A DNA stretch of 64,000 nucleotides from an uncultured Oscillospiraceae bacterium (GTDB taxonomy: Bacteria > Bacillota > Clostridia > Oscillospirales > Oscillospiraceae), in contig CANQNS010000009.1 of NCBI GenBank assembly GCA_947625285.1, positions 1 to 64,000 of the forward strand, given 5' to 3'. Positions 44,933 through 53,436 of this stretch are shown here, one piece after another. How positions within the stretch are numbered: position 1 is the stretch's first letter; each line of letters begins with the position of its first letter. Made by a program: the position numbers and the translations under genes. The notes under the pieces were generated by a model. That model saw only the letters and a list, made by a program, of their open reading frames with translations. It did no database searches and had not been told where the DNA came from.

Positions 44933-46333
44933 ATGGTATTTTCCAGCATCCTTTTCATGTTCATATATCTGCCGGTGGTGCTGGCGGTATATTATATCGT
45001 CCCCTCCCGCTGGCGGAACGTGTGGCTGTTCGCCGTGAATCTGGTGTTTTACGGCTGGGGCGAGCCGGTGTATATCTTTTTGATGATCTTCTCCATCTGC
45101 GTAAACTACGTCAGCGGGCTGCTCATCGGCAGATACGTCGACCAGCGGCGGCGCAGGGCCAGGCTGGTCCTCGTCATCAATACCGTTATCAATCTGGGGA
45201 TGCTGTTTTTCTTCAAATACTTCGACCTGGTGGCGGAGACATTGAGCCTGATCCCCGGCGTGGCGATACCGAGCCTGGGGCTCACGCTGCCCATCGGCAT
45301 CTCCTTTTATACCTTCCAGACCATGAGCTATCCCATCGACGTGTACCGGGGCGACGGGCGGGTGCAGAAGAACTTCATCAAATTCGGCACCTTCGTGGCC
45401 CTGTTCCCCCAGCTGATCGCCGGCCCCATCGTCCGTTACAAGGACATCGCGGAGCAGCTGGATCACCGGCGGGAGGATCTGGACAAATTCGCCTCCGGCG
45501 TGCAGCGGTTCATCGTTGGCCTGGGCAAAAAGGTGCTGATCGCCAACAACGTGGGCATGCTCTGGGACGCCTACGCGGGAGCCGCCGCCGGGGAGCTGAC
45601 CTTCCTGGGAGCCTGGATGGCCGCCATCGCCTTTTCTTTGCAGATATACTTCGACTTCTCCGGCTACTCCGACATGGCTATCGGCCTGGGCAGGATGCTG
45701 GGATTCGAGTTTTTGGAGAACTTCAATTACCCCTATATCTCCCGGACGGTCACGGAGTTCTGGCGGCGGTGGCATATCAGTCTCAGCACCTGGTTTCGGG
45801 ACTATGTGTACATCCCCCTGGGCGGCAGCCGCAAGGGGCTGGCCCGCCAGATCCTGAATCTGCTGATCGTGTGGGCCCTGACGGGCCTGTGGCACGGGGC
45901 CAGCTGGACGTTCCTGTTCTGGGGGCTTTACTACGCCTTCTTCCTCATTTTGGAGAAGCTGTTTCTGCTGCGCTGGCTGGACAGTCTCCCCCGCTTCGTG
46001 GGGCGCCTGTACACCCTGGCGGTGGCTGTATCCGGCTGGGTCATTTTCCAGCAGACCAGCGTGGCCCAGACGATGGTGTTTTTCAAGGCCATGTACGGCT
46101 TTGGCGAGGCCGGGTTCTGCGGCGGGACGGACCTCTATTATCTCCGGGGCTTTGGCCCGGTGCTGCTGGCGGCCTGCTTCGCCAGCCTCCCCGCCGGTAA
46201 AAAGCTGTTCGCACGGCTGCCGGAAAAGCTCCGCGCCGTGGCGGCGCCGGCGCTCATCTTGCTGGTGCTGATCGTCTCCACCGCCTATCTGGTGGACTCC
46301 ACCTATAACCCCTTCCTCTACTTCCGGTTTTGA
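44933..46333 (+). CDS. MBOAT family membrane O-acyltransferase (AlgI/DltB-like)
   Basis: 466-residue multi-pass membrane enzyme transferring acyl (usually acetyl) groups to an exported polysaccharide. MBOAT motifs are LGLTLPIGISFYTFQTMSY, FWRRWHISLSTWFRDY with the catalytic-region His, YIPLGGSRKG and TGLWHGASWTFLFWG. GGAGGA precedes the ATG. A DHHW-type partner follows by 9 bp, the classic AlgI-AlgJ pairing. The acceptor polymer is not identifiable from context. Confidence 0.92.
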   Translation: MVFSSILFMFIYLPVVLAVYYIVPSRWRNVWLFAVNLVFYGWGEPVYIFLMIFSICVNYVSGLLIGRYVDQRRRRARLVLVINTVINLGMLFFFKYFDLVAETLSLIPGVAIPSLGLTLPIGISFYTFQTMSYPIDVYRGDGRVQKNFIKFGTFVALFPQLIAGPIVRYKDIAEQLDHRREDLDKFASGVQRFIVGLGKKVLIANNVGMLWDAYAGAAAGELTFLGAWMAAIAFSLQIYFDFSGYSDMAIGLGRMLGFEFLENFNYPYISRTVTEFWRRWHISLSTWFRDYVYIPLGGSRKGLARQILNLLIVWALTGLWHGASWTFLFWGLYYAFFLILEKLFLLRWLDSLPRFVGRLYTLAVAVSGWVIFQQTSVAQTMVFFKAMYGFGEAGFCGGTDLYYLRGFGPVLLAACFASLPAGKKLFARLPEKLRAVAAPALILLVLIVSTAYLVDSTYNPFLYFRF

Positions 46334-46342
46334 GGTGCGCGT

Positions 46343-47488
46343 ATGAATAAGCTGGCAAAGATCGTGATCGTGGCGGTGTTTCTGGGCTTCATCGGGCTGT
46401 TTTTCATCCTTCTGCCGGTGATGCCGGACGTGGGATTCTCCCAGCAGGAGAACCGCGTTTTGCAGCAGCTTCCCGACTTCTCCCTCTCCTCCCTGGCGGA
46501 CGGCACGTTCACCGCCTCCTTCGAGCGATACACCACCGACCAGTTCCCCTTCCGGGACGCCTGGACCGCCCTGAAGGCCCGGTGCGAGCTTCTCAGCGGG
46601 AAAAAGGAGAACAACGGCGTCTACTACTGCGGCGGCGATGTTCTGATAACGGATTTCGACGCCCCCGCGGACGAGACCATCGACAGCGCGGTGGACGCGT
46701 TGAACGCCTGGGTGGAATACACGGACACGCCCATATACTTCGGCCTGATCCCCGGCGCGGGCGAGGTCCAGTCCTCCCTCCTGCCGGCCAACGCACCCAA
46801 CGCCAGCCAGCAGGCCGTCATCGACCGGGCCTATGGCCGCAGCAAGGCCGTCAATATCGACGTGGCCTCCGCCCTGCGCCAGCACGCCGGCGAGTATATC
46901 TTCTACCGCACGGACCACCACTGGACGAGCCTGGGCGCCTTTTACGCCTATGACGCGCTGTGCCGGGTCTGGGGCTTCCCCGCCCCCGATCTGGCCTCCT
47001 ACGACCGGCAGACGGTCTCCGACGCCTTTTACGGCACCACCTACTCCTCCTCCGGCTTTTCCTGGGTCCGGCCCGACGAGATGGAGATCTTCGTGCCCGA
47101 CGACGGCACGGTCACCCTGACGGACTATGGCTCCCCGGAGCCGGCCACCGAGCCCATGTACGACACGTCCTTTCTGGACGTGAAGGACAAGTACTCCATG
47201 TTCCTGGGGGGCAATACCTCCCTCCTTCGGGTGGACACGGGCCATGAGGGCCCCTCCCTGCTGATCGTGCGGGATTCCTACTCGGACAGCCTGGTCCCAT
47301 TCCTGACGGCGAATTTCTCCCGGATCGACCTGGTGGATCTGCGTTACTACAAGGACTCGCTGGCGATGTACGCGGACGAGAACGATTTTGACAGCATCCT
47401 GGTGCTGTACAGCGTCAGCAACTTCTCCACAGACCGAAACCTGGCCCTGCTGCGGCCCATCATTTTTGCAGGAGGCGGCGACACATGA
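46343..47488 (+). CDS. DHHW family extracytoplasmic protein (AlgJ/AlgX-like partner)
   Basis: 381-residue protein with an N-terminal signal-anchor (KIVIVAVFLGFIGLFFILL) and an SGNH-like domain. The DHHW motif appears in YRTDHHWTSLGAFYAY and the serine region in LLIVRDSYSDSLVPFL. It is the usual partner of MBOAT acyltransferases, completing O-acetyl transfer outside the membrane. The 4-bp overlap with dut puts all three in one transcript. Confidence 0.9.
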   Translation: MNKLAKIVIVAVFLGFIGLFFILLPVMPDVGFSQQENRVLQQLPDFSLSSLADGTFTASFERYTTDQFPFRDAWTALKARCELLSGKKENNGVYYCGGDVLITDFDAPADETIDSAVDALNAWVEYTDTPIYFGLIPGAGEVQSSLLPANAPNASQQAVIDRAYGRSKAVNIDVASALRQHAGEYIFYRTDHHWTSLGAFYAYDALCRVWGFPAPDLASYDRQTVSDAFYGTTYSSSGFSWVRPDEMEIFVPDDGTVTLTDYGSPEPATEPMYDTSFLDVKDKYSMFLGGNTSLLRVDTGHEGPSLLIVRDSYSDSLVPFLTANFSRIDLVDLRYYKDSLAMYADENDFDSILVLYSVSNFSTDRNLALLRPIIFAGGGDT

Positions 47489-47895
47489 AAGTGACACTTG
47501 ACCCCGGGGCCTATATGCCCACCCGGGCCCACGCCACCGACGCGGGGCTGGACCTGTACGCCCGCGAAAGCGTCCTTATCCCCGCCGGCGGCAGCGGCAT
47601 ATTCGACACCGGCGTTCATATCTCCCTGCCACCCCACACCGTGGGCATGCTCAAGAGCAAGAGCGGCCTGAACGTGAAGAAAAACCTGCTGTGCGAGGGG
47701 GTCATCGACGAGGGGTACACCGGCCCCATCGTGGCGAAGGTGTACAACCACGGCGCGGAGGACGTGACTATCGAGGCGGGCATGAAGATCGTGCAGCTGG
47801 TGATCCTCCCCATCCTGACGCCGGAGCTGGAGCTGGCTGACGCTCTGGAGGACACGGACCGTGGCGACGGCGGCTTTGGCAGCACAGGGAAATAA
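47485..47895 (+). CDS. dut: dUTP diphosphatase
   Basis: 136-residue trimeric dUTPase. The five motifs are recognisable: HATDAGLDLYA, LKSKSGLNVKKN, GVIDEGYTGPI, KIVQLVILP and a C-terminal RGDGGFGSTGK that closes over the substrate. It starts within the DHHW gene end (ATGA overlap). It removes dUTP and supplies dUMP for thymidylate synthesis. Confidence 0.97.
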   Translation: MKVTLDPGAYMPTRAHATDAGLDLYARESVLIPAGGSGIFDTGVHISLPPHTVGMLKSKSGLNVKKNLLCEGVIDEGYTGPIVAKVYNHGAEDVTIEAGMKIVQLVILPILTPELELADALEDTDRGDGGFGSTGK

Positions 47896-47900
47896 AAAAT

Positions 47901-47930
47901 ACCGGCGCGCCCGATTGGGTGCGCCGGTTT
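47901..47930. terminator. Bidirectional terminator between dut and the histidine kinase gene
   Basis: ACCGGCGCGCCC (47901-47912) and GGGTGCGCCGGT (47917-47928), with A-rich sequence on the left and TTTATT on the right. Confidence 0.8.
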
Positions 47931-47931
47931 A

Positions 47932-49830
47932 TTACATGCTTTTTACGGACTCTGGCAGCGGCGGCTCTCCGGCCCTGTGGACAGGTCCGTCCGCCCGCGG
48001 GAAGGATAGCTCAGCCTTGAAGAAGTCCCCGTCCAGCGTCAGGGTCAGCTGCCCGCCCATGAGCTCGGTGAGGCTCCTTGCGATGGACAGGCCCAGGCCG
48101 CTCCCCTCGGTGCTGCGGGAGCTGTCCCCCCGGACAAAACGCTCCATCAGCTCCTCCGCCGGGATGTCCAGCGGGGCCCGGGAGGTATTTTTGGCCGCCA
48201 GAGCCACGCGCCCCCCCTCCGTAGTCAGGTCAAAATAGGCCCGGGTGCCCGGTTGGGCGTATTTGATGATGTTGGTGAGAAGATTGTCCATCACCCGGCC
48301 CAGGAGCCGGGCGTCGGCGCGGACGCAGGTCTCTGTCTCCGGCCTGTGGATGACCGGCTGGACCCCGGCTGCGATGAGCCGTTCGCTGTACTCCCCCACC
48401 GACTGCTCCAGTAGCTCGTTCAGATCGAAAAGCTCCGCGTTCACCGTCATGACGCCGCTGACCGCCTTGGACGCCTCCACCACGTCCTCCGTCAGCTTTT
48501 TCAGCTTGGCGCTCTGCCGGTCCAGCACGTCCAGATACTCCCGCCGGGTCTCATCCGGCAGGTCCTCCCCTTTCAAAAGCTCGATGTAGTTGATGATGGA
48601 GGTCAGGGGCGTTTTCAGATCGTGGCTCACGTTGGTGATGAGCTCCGTTTTCATCCGCTCGCTGCGAAGCCGCTCCTCCACCGCCGTTGTCATGCCCTCA
48701 CCGATCCGGTTCAGGTCCCGGCCCAGGTCATGCCACACCAGATGCAGCCGCTCCGCGTCTACCTTGTAGGTGAGGTCCCCCGCCGCCAGCGCGCCGGACG
48801 CCTTGCAGATGCAGCCGCGCTCCTTTCTCCACTGAAACGCGCAGGGCACCAGCAGACAGTCGAACAGCACCAGCAGGAAAACATTGAGCCGGGCCTCCAA
48901 TATAAGGATGTTATAATACCCGCAGGTCTTCAAAAACAGCGCGAGCACGATGATGAAGTGCAGCGCGAACGCGGTCACGGCCAGCACCTTCAGGGTCTTT
49001 TCCCGCAGGCCCCGGCGCAGCAGAAGCCGCTTGACGAACTGCCCGGCGGCCAACTGGTTCAGCAGGATCAGCGTCAGCACGCAGACGAGCCAAAGCATGA
49101 ACAGCTCCCGCAGCCATGAGACGCCAAAGCCGAGCTGCCAGACCACCTCCCGCAGATTGTAGCCAAAAGAATCATCTATGAACGGGGCCAACAGCACCGC
49201 CAGCGTGTACAGCGCCACCGCCGCGCCGTCAAAGGGCAGCCTGCCCAGCAGCGTGAGGGCCTCCCGTCTGCCCAGCAGTATGGCCCCCGCCGCCGCGACG
49301 GCAAAAAAGACCGCCGCCAGCACCGCCGACACCACGCCGGCCGGCAGATACACGGCCCGCAGCGGATAGAGGTGGCTGAAAAGATAGTACTCCCGGTAAC
49401 AGCCCCCGTAGGGCTTCACCGGCAGGTCCACATAGCCCGTCAGCTTGACGGTCTTGTCAGCCTGCTCCATATAGACCGGCTCCGGGTATTCGGCAACGGT
49501 CCGGGAGGCGGCGGTGCGGGTGTCGGCGTAGACCTGGCCGGTGTCCGCGTCCTCCACCACATAGGCAAAGGCGTCGCCGCCGTAGCCCCCAAGGTCCGCG
49601 TTGTCCGGGTCGCCCAGCCACTGAAGATTCCTCACGACAAAGCCCAGGGCGTCTCTCACATAGCTCTGTGCCATGCGGGTGTCGGCAAAGGTGAAATCCT
49701 CGCTGCCATACCAGCCGTCCTCCAGCGCGTAGCGGTAAAGGGTGATGGAGGCAGCCGCCGTGGCGGAGAAAAGGAAAAAAAGGGCCAGCGCCAAAAGCCT
49801 GACCCATCTTTTTTCTGCCGCTGCCCTCAT
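47932..49830 (-). CDS. Sensor histidine kinase (VanS-like)
   Basis: 632-residue membrane kinase. One N-terminal membrane helix, an extracellular domain to about residue 165, then a block of five to six hydrophobic helices (AGVVSAVLAAVFFAVAAAGA onward) precede a HAMP-like linker. The H-box is NVSHDLKTPLTSI, the N-box DNLLTNIIKYA, and the G-box GSGLGLSIARSL. The 7TM-like middle block is larger than in simple VanS kinases. The response regulator ends 4 bp upstream, so they are one unit. The stimulus is unknown; cell-wall stress is plausible by resemblance only. Confidence 0.92.
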   Translation of the reverse strand: MRAAAEKRWVRLLALALFFLFSATAAASITLYRYALEDGWYGSEDFTFADTRMAQSYVRDALGFVVRNLQWLGDPDNADLGGYGGDAFAYVVEDADTGQVYADTRTAASRTVAEYPEPVYMEQADKTVKLTGYVDLPVKPYGGCYREYYLFSHLYPLRAVYLPAGVVSAVLAAVFFAVAAAGAILLGRREALTLLGRLPFDGAAVALYTLAVLLAPFIDDSFGYNLREVVWQLGFGVSWLRELFMLWLVCVLTLILLNQLAAGQFVKRLLLRRGLREKTLKVLAVTAFALHFIIVLALFLKTCGYYNILILEARLNVFLLVLFDCLLVPCAFQWRKERGCICKASGALAAGDLTYKVDAERLHLVWHDLGRDLNRIGEGMTTAVEERLRSERMKTELITNVSHDLKTPLTSIINYIELLKGEDLPDETRREYLDVLDRQSAKLKKLTEDVVEASKAVSGVMTVNAELFDLNELLEQSVGEYSERLIAAGVQPVIHRPETETCVRADARLLGRVMDNLLTNIIKYAQPGTRAYFDLTTEGGRVALAAKNTSRAPLDIPAEELMERFVRGDSSRSTEGSGLGLSIARSLTELMGGQLTLTLDGDFFKAELSFPRADGPVHRAGEPPLPESVKSM

Positions 49831-49834
49831 GACC

Positions 49835-50527
49835 TCATCCCTCCAGTTTATAGCCCTTGCCCCAGACCACCTTCAGATATCGGGGCGACGCCGGGTCGAT
49901 CTCCAGCTTCTCCCGCAGGTGGCGGATATGCACCGGCACCGTGCCCTCGGCTCCCATGGGCTTGTCCTGCCACACCTGGCGGTATATCTCCCGGCTGGAA
50001 AAGACCTTGCCGGGATTCTCCATGAAGAATTTCAGTATATCGTATTCCTTGGGCGTGATAACGACCTCCTCCCCGTCCAGCAGAACGGTCTTGGTGTCGT
50101 CGTCCAGCTCGATGCCGCCCAGCACAAGGCTGGCGGAGCGTCTGCGGGGCCCCTGTTCGTTCATATATATATACCGCCGCAGCAGGGCCTTTACCCGCGC
50201 CAGCAGCTCCTGGGCGTTGAAGGGCTTCGTCACATAGTCGTCCGCGCCCAGCTCAAGACCCATGATCTTGTCCGCGTCCTCGCTCTTGGCCGTCAGCAGA
50301 ATGACCGGCACGTTGCTGCGCTCCCGCAGCAGGCTCAGCACGGACACCCCGTCCAGCTCCGGCATCATGATGTCCAGAAGGATCAGATGGACTTCCTCCC
50401 TGCCGGCGATGTCCAACGCCTCCCGGCCGTTGGCGGCTTCCAGCACCTGATAACCGCCGCCGGTGAGATAGATGTTCAGCGCACGGCGTATGTCCCGGTC
50501 ATCGTCACAGATCAGAACGGTGTACAT
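49835..50527 (-). CDS. OmpR-family response regulator
   Basis: 230-residue regulator. The receiver has the acidic pair ICDDDRD, phospho-acceptor Asp in LILLDIMMPELDG, and Lys in VTKPFNAQELLARVKALLRR. The C-terminal winged helix ends VWGKGYKLEG. A strong GGAGGAGGGGAGG lies upstream of ATG 50527. It is paired with the kinase downstream. Confidence 0.95.
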   Translation of the reverse strand: MYTVLICDDDRDIRRALNIYLTGGGYQVLEAANGREALDIAGREEVHLILLDIMMPELDGVSVLSLLRERSNVPVILLTAKSEDADKIMGLELGADDYVTKPFNAQELLARVKALLRRYIYMNEQGPRRRSASLVLGGIELDDDTKTVLLDGEEVVITPKEYDILKFFMENPGKVFSSREIYRQVWQDKPMGAEGTVPVHIRHLREKLEIDPASPRYLKVVWGKGYKLEG

Positions 50528-50553
50528 GTGCCTCCCCTCCTCCTGTTATCAAT

Positions 50554-50605
50554 GTAACACAAGTTACAAAAAGATGAAAGGGGGTATTTCTTAAGATTTC
50601 ATTAA
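50554..50605 (-). promoter_or_regulatory. Possible operators upstream of the two-component genes
   Basis: An inverted repeat GTAAC-ACAA-GTTAC (50554-50567) and, further upstream, TTAAT-GAAATC-TTAAG (50605-50590), two half-sites with 11-bp periodicity like OmpR-type direct repeats. No clear -35/-10 pair. Autoregulation is a guess. Confidence 0.3.
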
Positions 50606-50612
50606 CTTCGAC

Positions 50613-50642
50613 AAAAAACGCCCCGGAGGACTCTCCGGGGCG
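50613..50642 (-). terminator. Terminator of the fba-ATPase transcript
   Basis: CGCCCCGGAG/CTCCGGGGCG (50619-50628, 50633-50642), perfect 10-bp stem with a 4-nt loop, followed on the minus strand by TTTTTT (50618-50613). Confidence 0.92.
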
Positions 50643-50655
50643 CTGCTGTATGGGT

Positions 50656-52356
50656 TTATTTTTCGGGAATGACCGGCTCGCGGATGATAAAGGCCCGCAG
50701 GGAGTTGAGCACGGCCAGCAGGGCCACGCCTACGTCCGCGAACACCGCCAGCCACAGCGGGCAGACGCCGAACATATCCAGCGTCAGGATGATGGCCTTG
50801 AAGCCCAGCGCAAAGACGATATTCTGCCAGACGATGGTGCGGGTGTGCTTCGCCGCACCCATGGCGGCCACCACCTTGGAGGGCTCCGCGCCCATGATGA
50901 CAACGTCAGCGGCCTGGATGGCGGCGTCGGACTTGGCGCCGTGCAGGCTCATGCCCACGTCCGCCTGGCGGATGCACTCGCCGCAGGTCTCCGCGTCACC
51001 CACAAAGATGAGGGTGCCGCGCTTGATCTGGCGGTTTTGGATCTCCCGGACCACGGCCACCTTTTCCGTGCTCTGGCAGTTGGGATAAAACTCGTCGATG
51101 CCCACCTGCCGGGCGAACTTCTCCGCGGCGGCGGAGCTGTCCTCCGTCAGCATGGCGACTTCCCGCTTCCGGTCCCAGGACAGCACCGTCACCGCGCCGG
51201 GCACGTCGGGCTTGGCGACGCTGCCAAACACGATGCGGCCGGCGTACTGGCCGTCGATAGCCAGATACACACAGTCCTCGTCCACCACGTCCTGGCCGGG
51301 GTCCACGCCGTGGGCCCGGACAAAATCCGGCAGCCCCAGGATGATCTTGACGCCCTCCACCTCCACGGTGATGCCAAAGCCCGTGGGCTCCTGGTGGAAG
51401 CTCTGGATGAGCTCGATGTATATGACGCCCTTGTAGGAGCTCTTGATCCCCTCCGCATAGGGCGCGTCGGAGTAGGCGCAGGCGTGGGCCGCCACACGCA
51501 GAAAAACGTCCGCGTCGATCTTCTCACTTTTGATGGAGACGACCCGCAACCCCTGCCCCTCCAGGGCCCCGGTCTTGTCAAAGACCACGGCCCTGGCGCG
51601 GGACACGTCGTCCATGGCGCAGGTGTTCTTAAAGAGGATGCCCTGCCGGGTCGCGCCGCCGATGCCCGCAAAGTAGCTCAGCGGGACAGATATGACGATG
51701 GCGCAGGGGCAGGCGATCACCATCAACACCAGCGCCCGGTACACGCCCTCCGTGACGGTGGTGTGCATCACCAGCGGCAGGAACAGCGCGATCGCCGCGG
51801 CGATGCCGATAACGACCGGGGTGTATATACGGGCAAAATGGGAGATAAATTCCTCCGTGCGGCCTTTGGGTCCCTTGTCGGAGCGCACGTCCGCCAGGAC
51901 CGCGCTGGCCTCCGGCGAGCGGTTTTCCATAAGACCCTCTATGCTCTGGCGCACCTTCGCCACGGCGCAGCCCTGAAAGAGCTCGCCCAGCTGATACAGT
52001 ATCATGACGGACGCGCCCTCGCTGGCCTCGCCAATGATCACCGACGCCACGGCCACCACGCTCATGAGCAGGCTCTCGTCAAACAGCCGCTTGTGGAAGA
52101 TGTTCGCCACGGCCCGGATGAACACGTCATATCCCGCGCAGAGGATCGCCAGGATATCCAGTCCCATCGAGACCTGGGGCAGAACGCCCTCCGAGACAAG
52201 CGCGCCAACGAAAAGCAGCCCCGCCGCGATCAGCCGCCAGACCATCACCGTATCGAAGCCGTGATGCTCGTGGTGATGGGCCTGCATGCAGCTGTCGCAG
52301 GTGCAGTCATGGCCGTGGCCGGCCACGGCCTCTTTTATCTCCCGAATAAAACCCAT
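50656..52356 (-). CDS. Degenerate P1B-type metal ATPase lacking the actuator domain
   Basis: 566-residue relative of Zn/Cd/Pb-exporting P-type ATPases. Kept: a His/Cys-rich N terminus (HGHDCTCDSCMQAHHHEHH), the membrane CPC (216-218) and FDKTG (Asp260). Lost: the actuator domain, since residues near 150-165 pass from SPEASAVLAD straight to KGRTEEFISHFARIYTP where ~90 residues with TGES belong. The nucleotide domain has SDAP for the SEHP motif, MLTED for MLTGD, and GDAETC for GDGIND. The frame is uninterrupted and the helices are intact, so this is not a simple pseudogene. Pumping is unlikely; a sensor, metal-binding or passive role is possible. It starts 4 bp after fba on the same strand. Confidence 0.85.
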   Translation of the reverse strand: MGFIREIKEAVAGHGHDCTCDSCMQAHHHEHHGFDTVMVWRLIAAGLLFVGALVSEGVLPQVSMGLDILAILCAGYDVFIRAVANIFHKRLFDESLLMSVVAVASVIIGEASEGASVMILYQLGELFQGCAVAKVRQSIEGLMENRSPEASAVLADVRSDKGPKGRTEEFISHFARIYTPVVIGIAAAIALFLPLVMHTTVTEGVYRALVLMVIACPCAIVISVPLSYFAGIGGATRQGILFKNTCAMDDVSRARAVVFDKTGALEGQGLRVVSIKSEKIDADVFLRVAAHACAYSDAPYAEGIKSSYKGVIYIELIQSFHQEPTGFGITVEVEGVKIILGLPDFVRAHGVDPGQDVVDEDCVYLAIDGQYAGRIVFGSVAKPDVPGAVTVLSWDRKREVAMLTEDSSAAAEKFARQVGIDEFYPNCQSTEKVAVVREIQNRQIKRGTLIFVGDAETCGECIRQADVGMSLHGAKSDAAIQAADVVIMGAEPSKVVAAMGAAKHTRTIVWQNIVFALGFKAIILTLDMFGVCPLWLAVFADVGVALLAVLNSLRAFIIREPVIPEK

Positions 52357-52360
52357 TCGA

Positions 52361-53329
52361 TCAGGCCTTGCCGTTGCAGCCCAGCACGTCCACCAGCTTG
52401 TGGCGCACCAGCTCCTTGATGTTGGCCCGGGCGGGCTTCAGATACTCGCGGGGGTCGAACTTGTCAGGATGCTCGTCGAAGAACTGCCGGATGGTGCCGG
52501 TCATGGCAAGACGCAGGTCAGAGTCGATGTTGATCTTGCACACGCTCATGGTAGCGGCCTTACGCAGCTGCTCCTCGGGGATGCCGACGGCGTCGGGCAT
52601 CTTGCCGCCGTGGGTGTTGATCATCTTCACATACTCCTGGGGCACGGAGGAAGAGCCGTGCAGCACGATGGGGAAGCCGGGCAGACGCTTGGAGACCTCC
52701 TCCAGCACGTCGAAGCGCAGCGGGGGCGGGACAAGGATGCCCTTCTCGTTGCGGGTGCACTGGGCGGCGGTGAACTTGTACGCGCCGTGGCTGGTGCCGA
52801 TGGCGATAGCCAGGCTGTCGCAGCCGGTCTTGGAGACGAACTCCTCCACTTCCTCAGGACGGGTGTAGCTGGAATCCTCGGCGGAGACCTTCACGTCGTC
52901 CTCCACGCCGGCCAAGGTGCCCAGCTCGGCCTCCACCACCACGCCGTGGTCGTGGGCATACTCCACCACCTTGCGGGTGATCTCGATGTTCTTTTCAAAC
53001 TTCTCGCCGGAGGCGTCGATCATGACGGAGGTGAAGCCGCCGTCGATGCAGCTCTTGCAGGTCTCGAAGTCCGGGCCATGGTCCAGATGCAGCACCACGG
53101 GGATCTCCGGGCACTCGGCCACGGCGGCCTCCACCAGCTTCACCAGATAGGTGTGGTTGGCGTAGGCGCGGGCGCCCTTGGACACCTGCAGGATCACGGG
53201 AGCGTGCTCCTCCCGGCAGGCCTCGGTGATGCCCTGGACGATCTCCATGTTGTTGACGTTGAAAGCGCCGATGGCATAGCCGCCGTCATAGGCTTTCTTG
53301 AACATTTCGGTGGATGTTACGAGAGGCAT
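52361..53329 (-). CDS. fba: Class II fructose-1,6-bisphosphate aldolase
   Basis: 322-residue zinc aldolase splitting fructose-1,6-bisphosphate into triose phosphates. Metal and catalytic motifs are VVLHLDHGPDFETC, VEAELGTLAGVEDD and AIGTSHGAYKF, with IVLHGSSSVP. The length is slightly longer than the Bacillus FbaA type. Ribosome-binding sequence AAAGGAGAT precedes the ATG. It is divergent from the phosphofructokinase, which makes its substrate. Confidence 0.96.
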   Translation of the reverse strand: MPLVTSTEMFKKAYDGGYAIGAFNVNNMEIVQGITEACREEHAPVILQVSKGARAYANHTYLVKLVEAAVAECPEIPVVLHLDHGPDFETCKSCIDGGFTSVMIDASGEKFEKNIEITRKVVEYAHDHGVVVEAELGTLAGVEDDVKVSAEDSSYTRPEEVEEFVSKTGCDSLAIAIGTSHGAYKFTAAQCTRNEKGILVPPPLRFDVLEEVSKRLPGFPIVLHGSSSVPQEYVKMINTHGGKMPDAVGIPEEQLRKAATMSVCKINIDSDLRLAMTGTIRQFFDEHPDKFDPREYLKPARANIKELVRHKLVDVLGCNGKA

Positions 53330-53364
53330 AAGAAAGATCTCCTTTACAATATTTTTCCATGCCC

Positions 53365-53393
53365 TTTATTTTACCGCACATTTATGCTATAAT
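53365..53393 (+). promoter_or_regulatory. Promoter of pfp, interlocked with the fba promoter
   Basis: Consensus TATAAT (53388-53393) with TTTATT at 17 bp (53365-53370). Its -10 overlaps the -35 of the opposing fba promoter. Confidence 0.55.
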
Positions 53394-53396
53394 CAA
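53368..53396 (-). promoter_or_regulatory. Promoter of fba, interlocked with the pfp promoter
   Basis: On the minus strand TTGATT (53396-53391), exactly 17 bp, TAAAAT (53373-53368). The two promoters occupy nearly the same 32 bp in opposite directions. Confidence 0.7.
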
Positions 53397-53436
53397 TAAA
53401 AACATTAATAAAAACACTGTTTTGGAGGAAAAAAAC

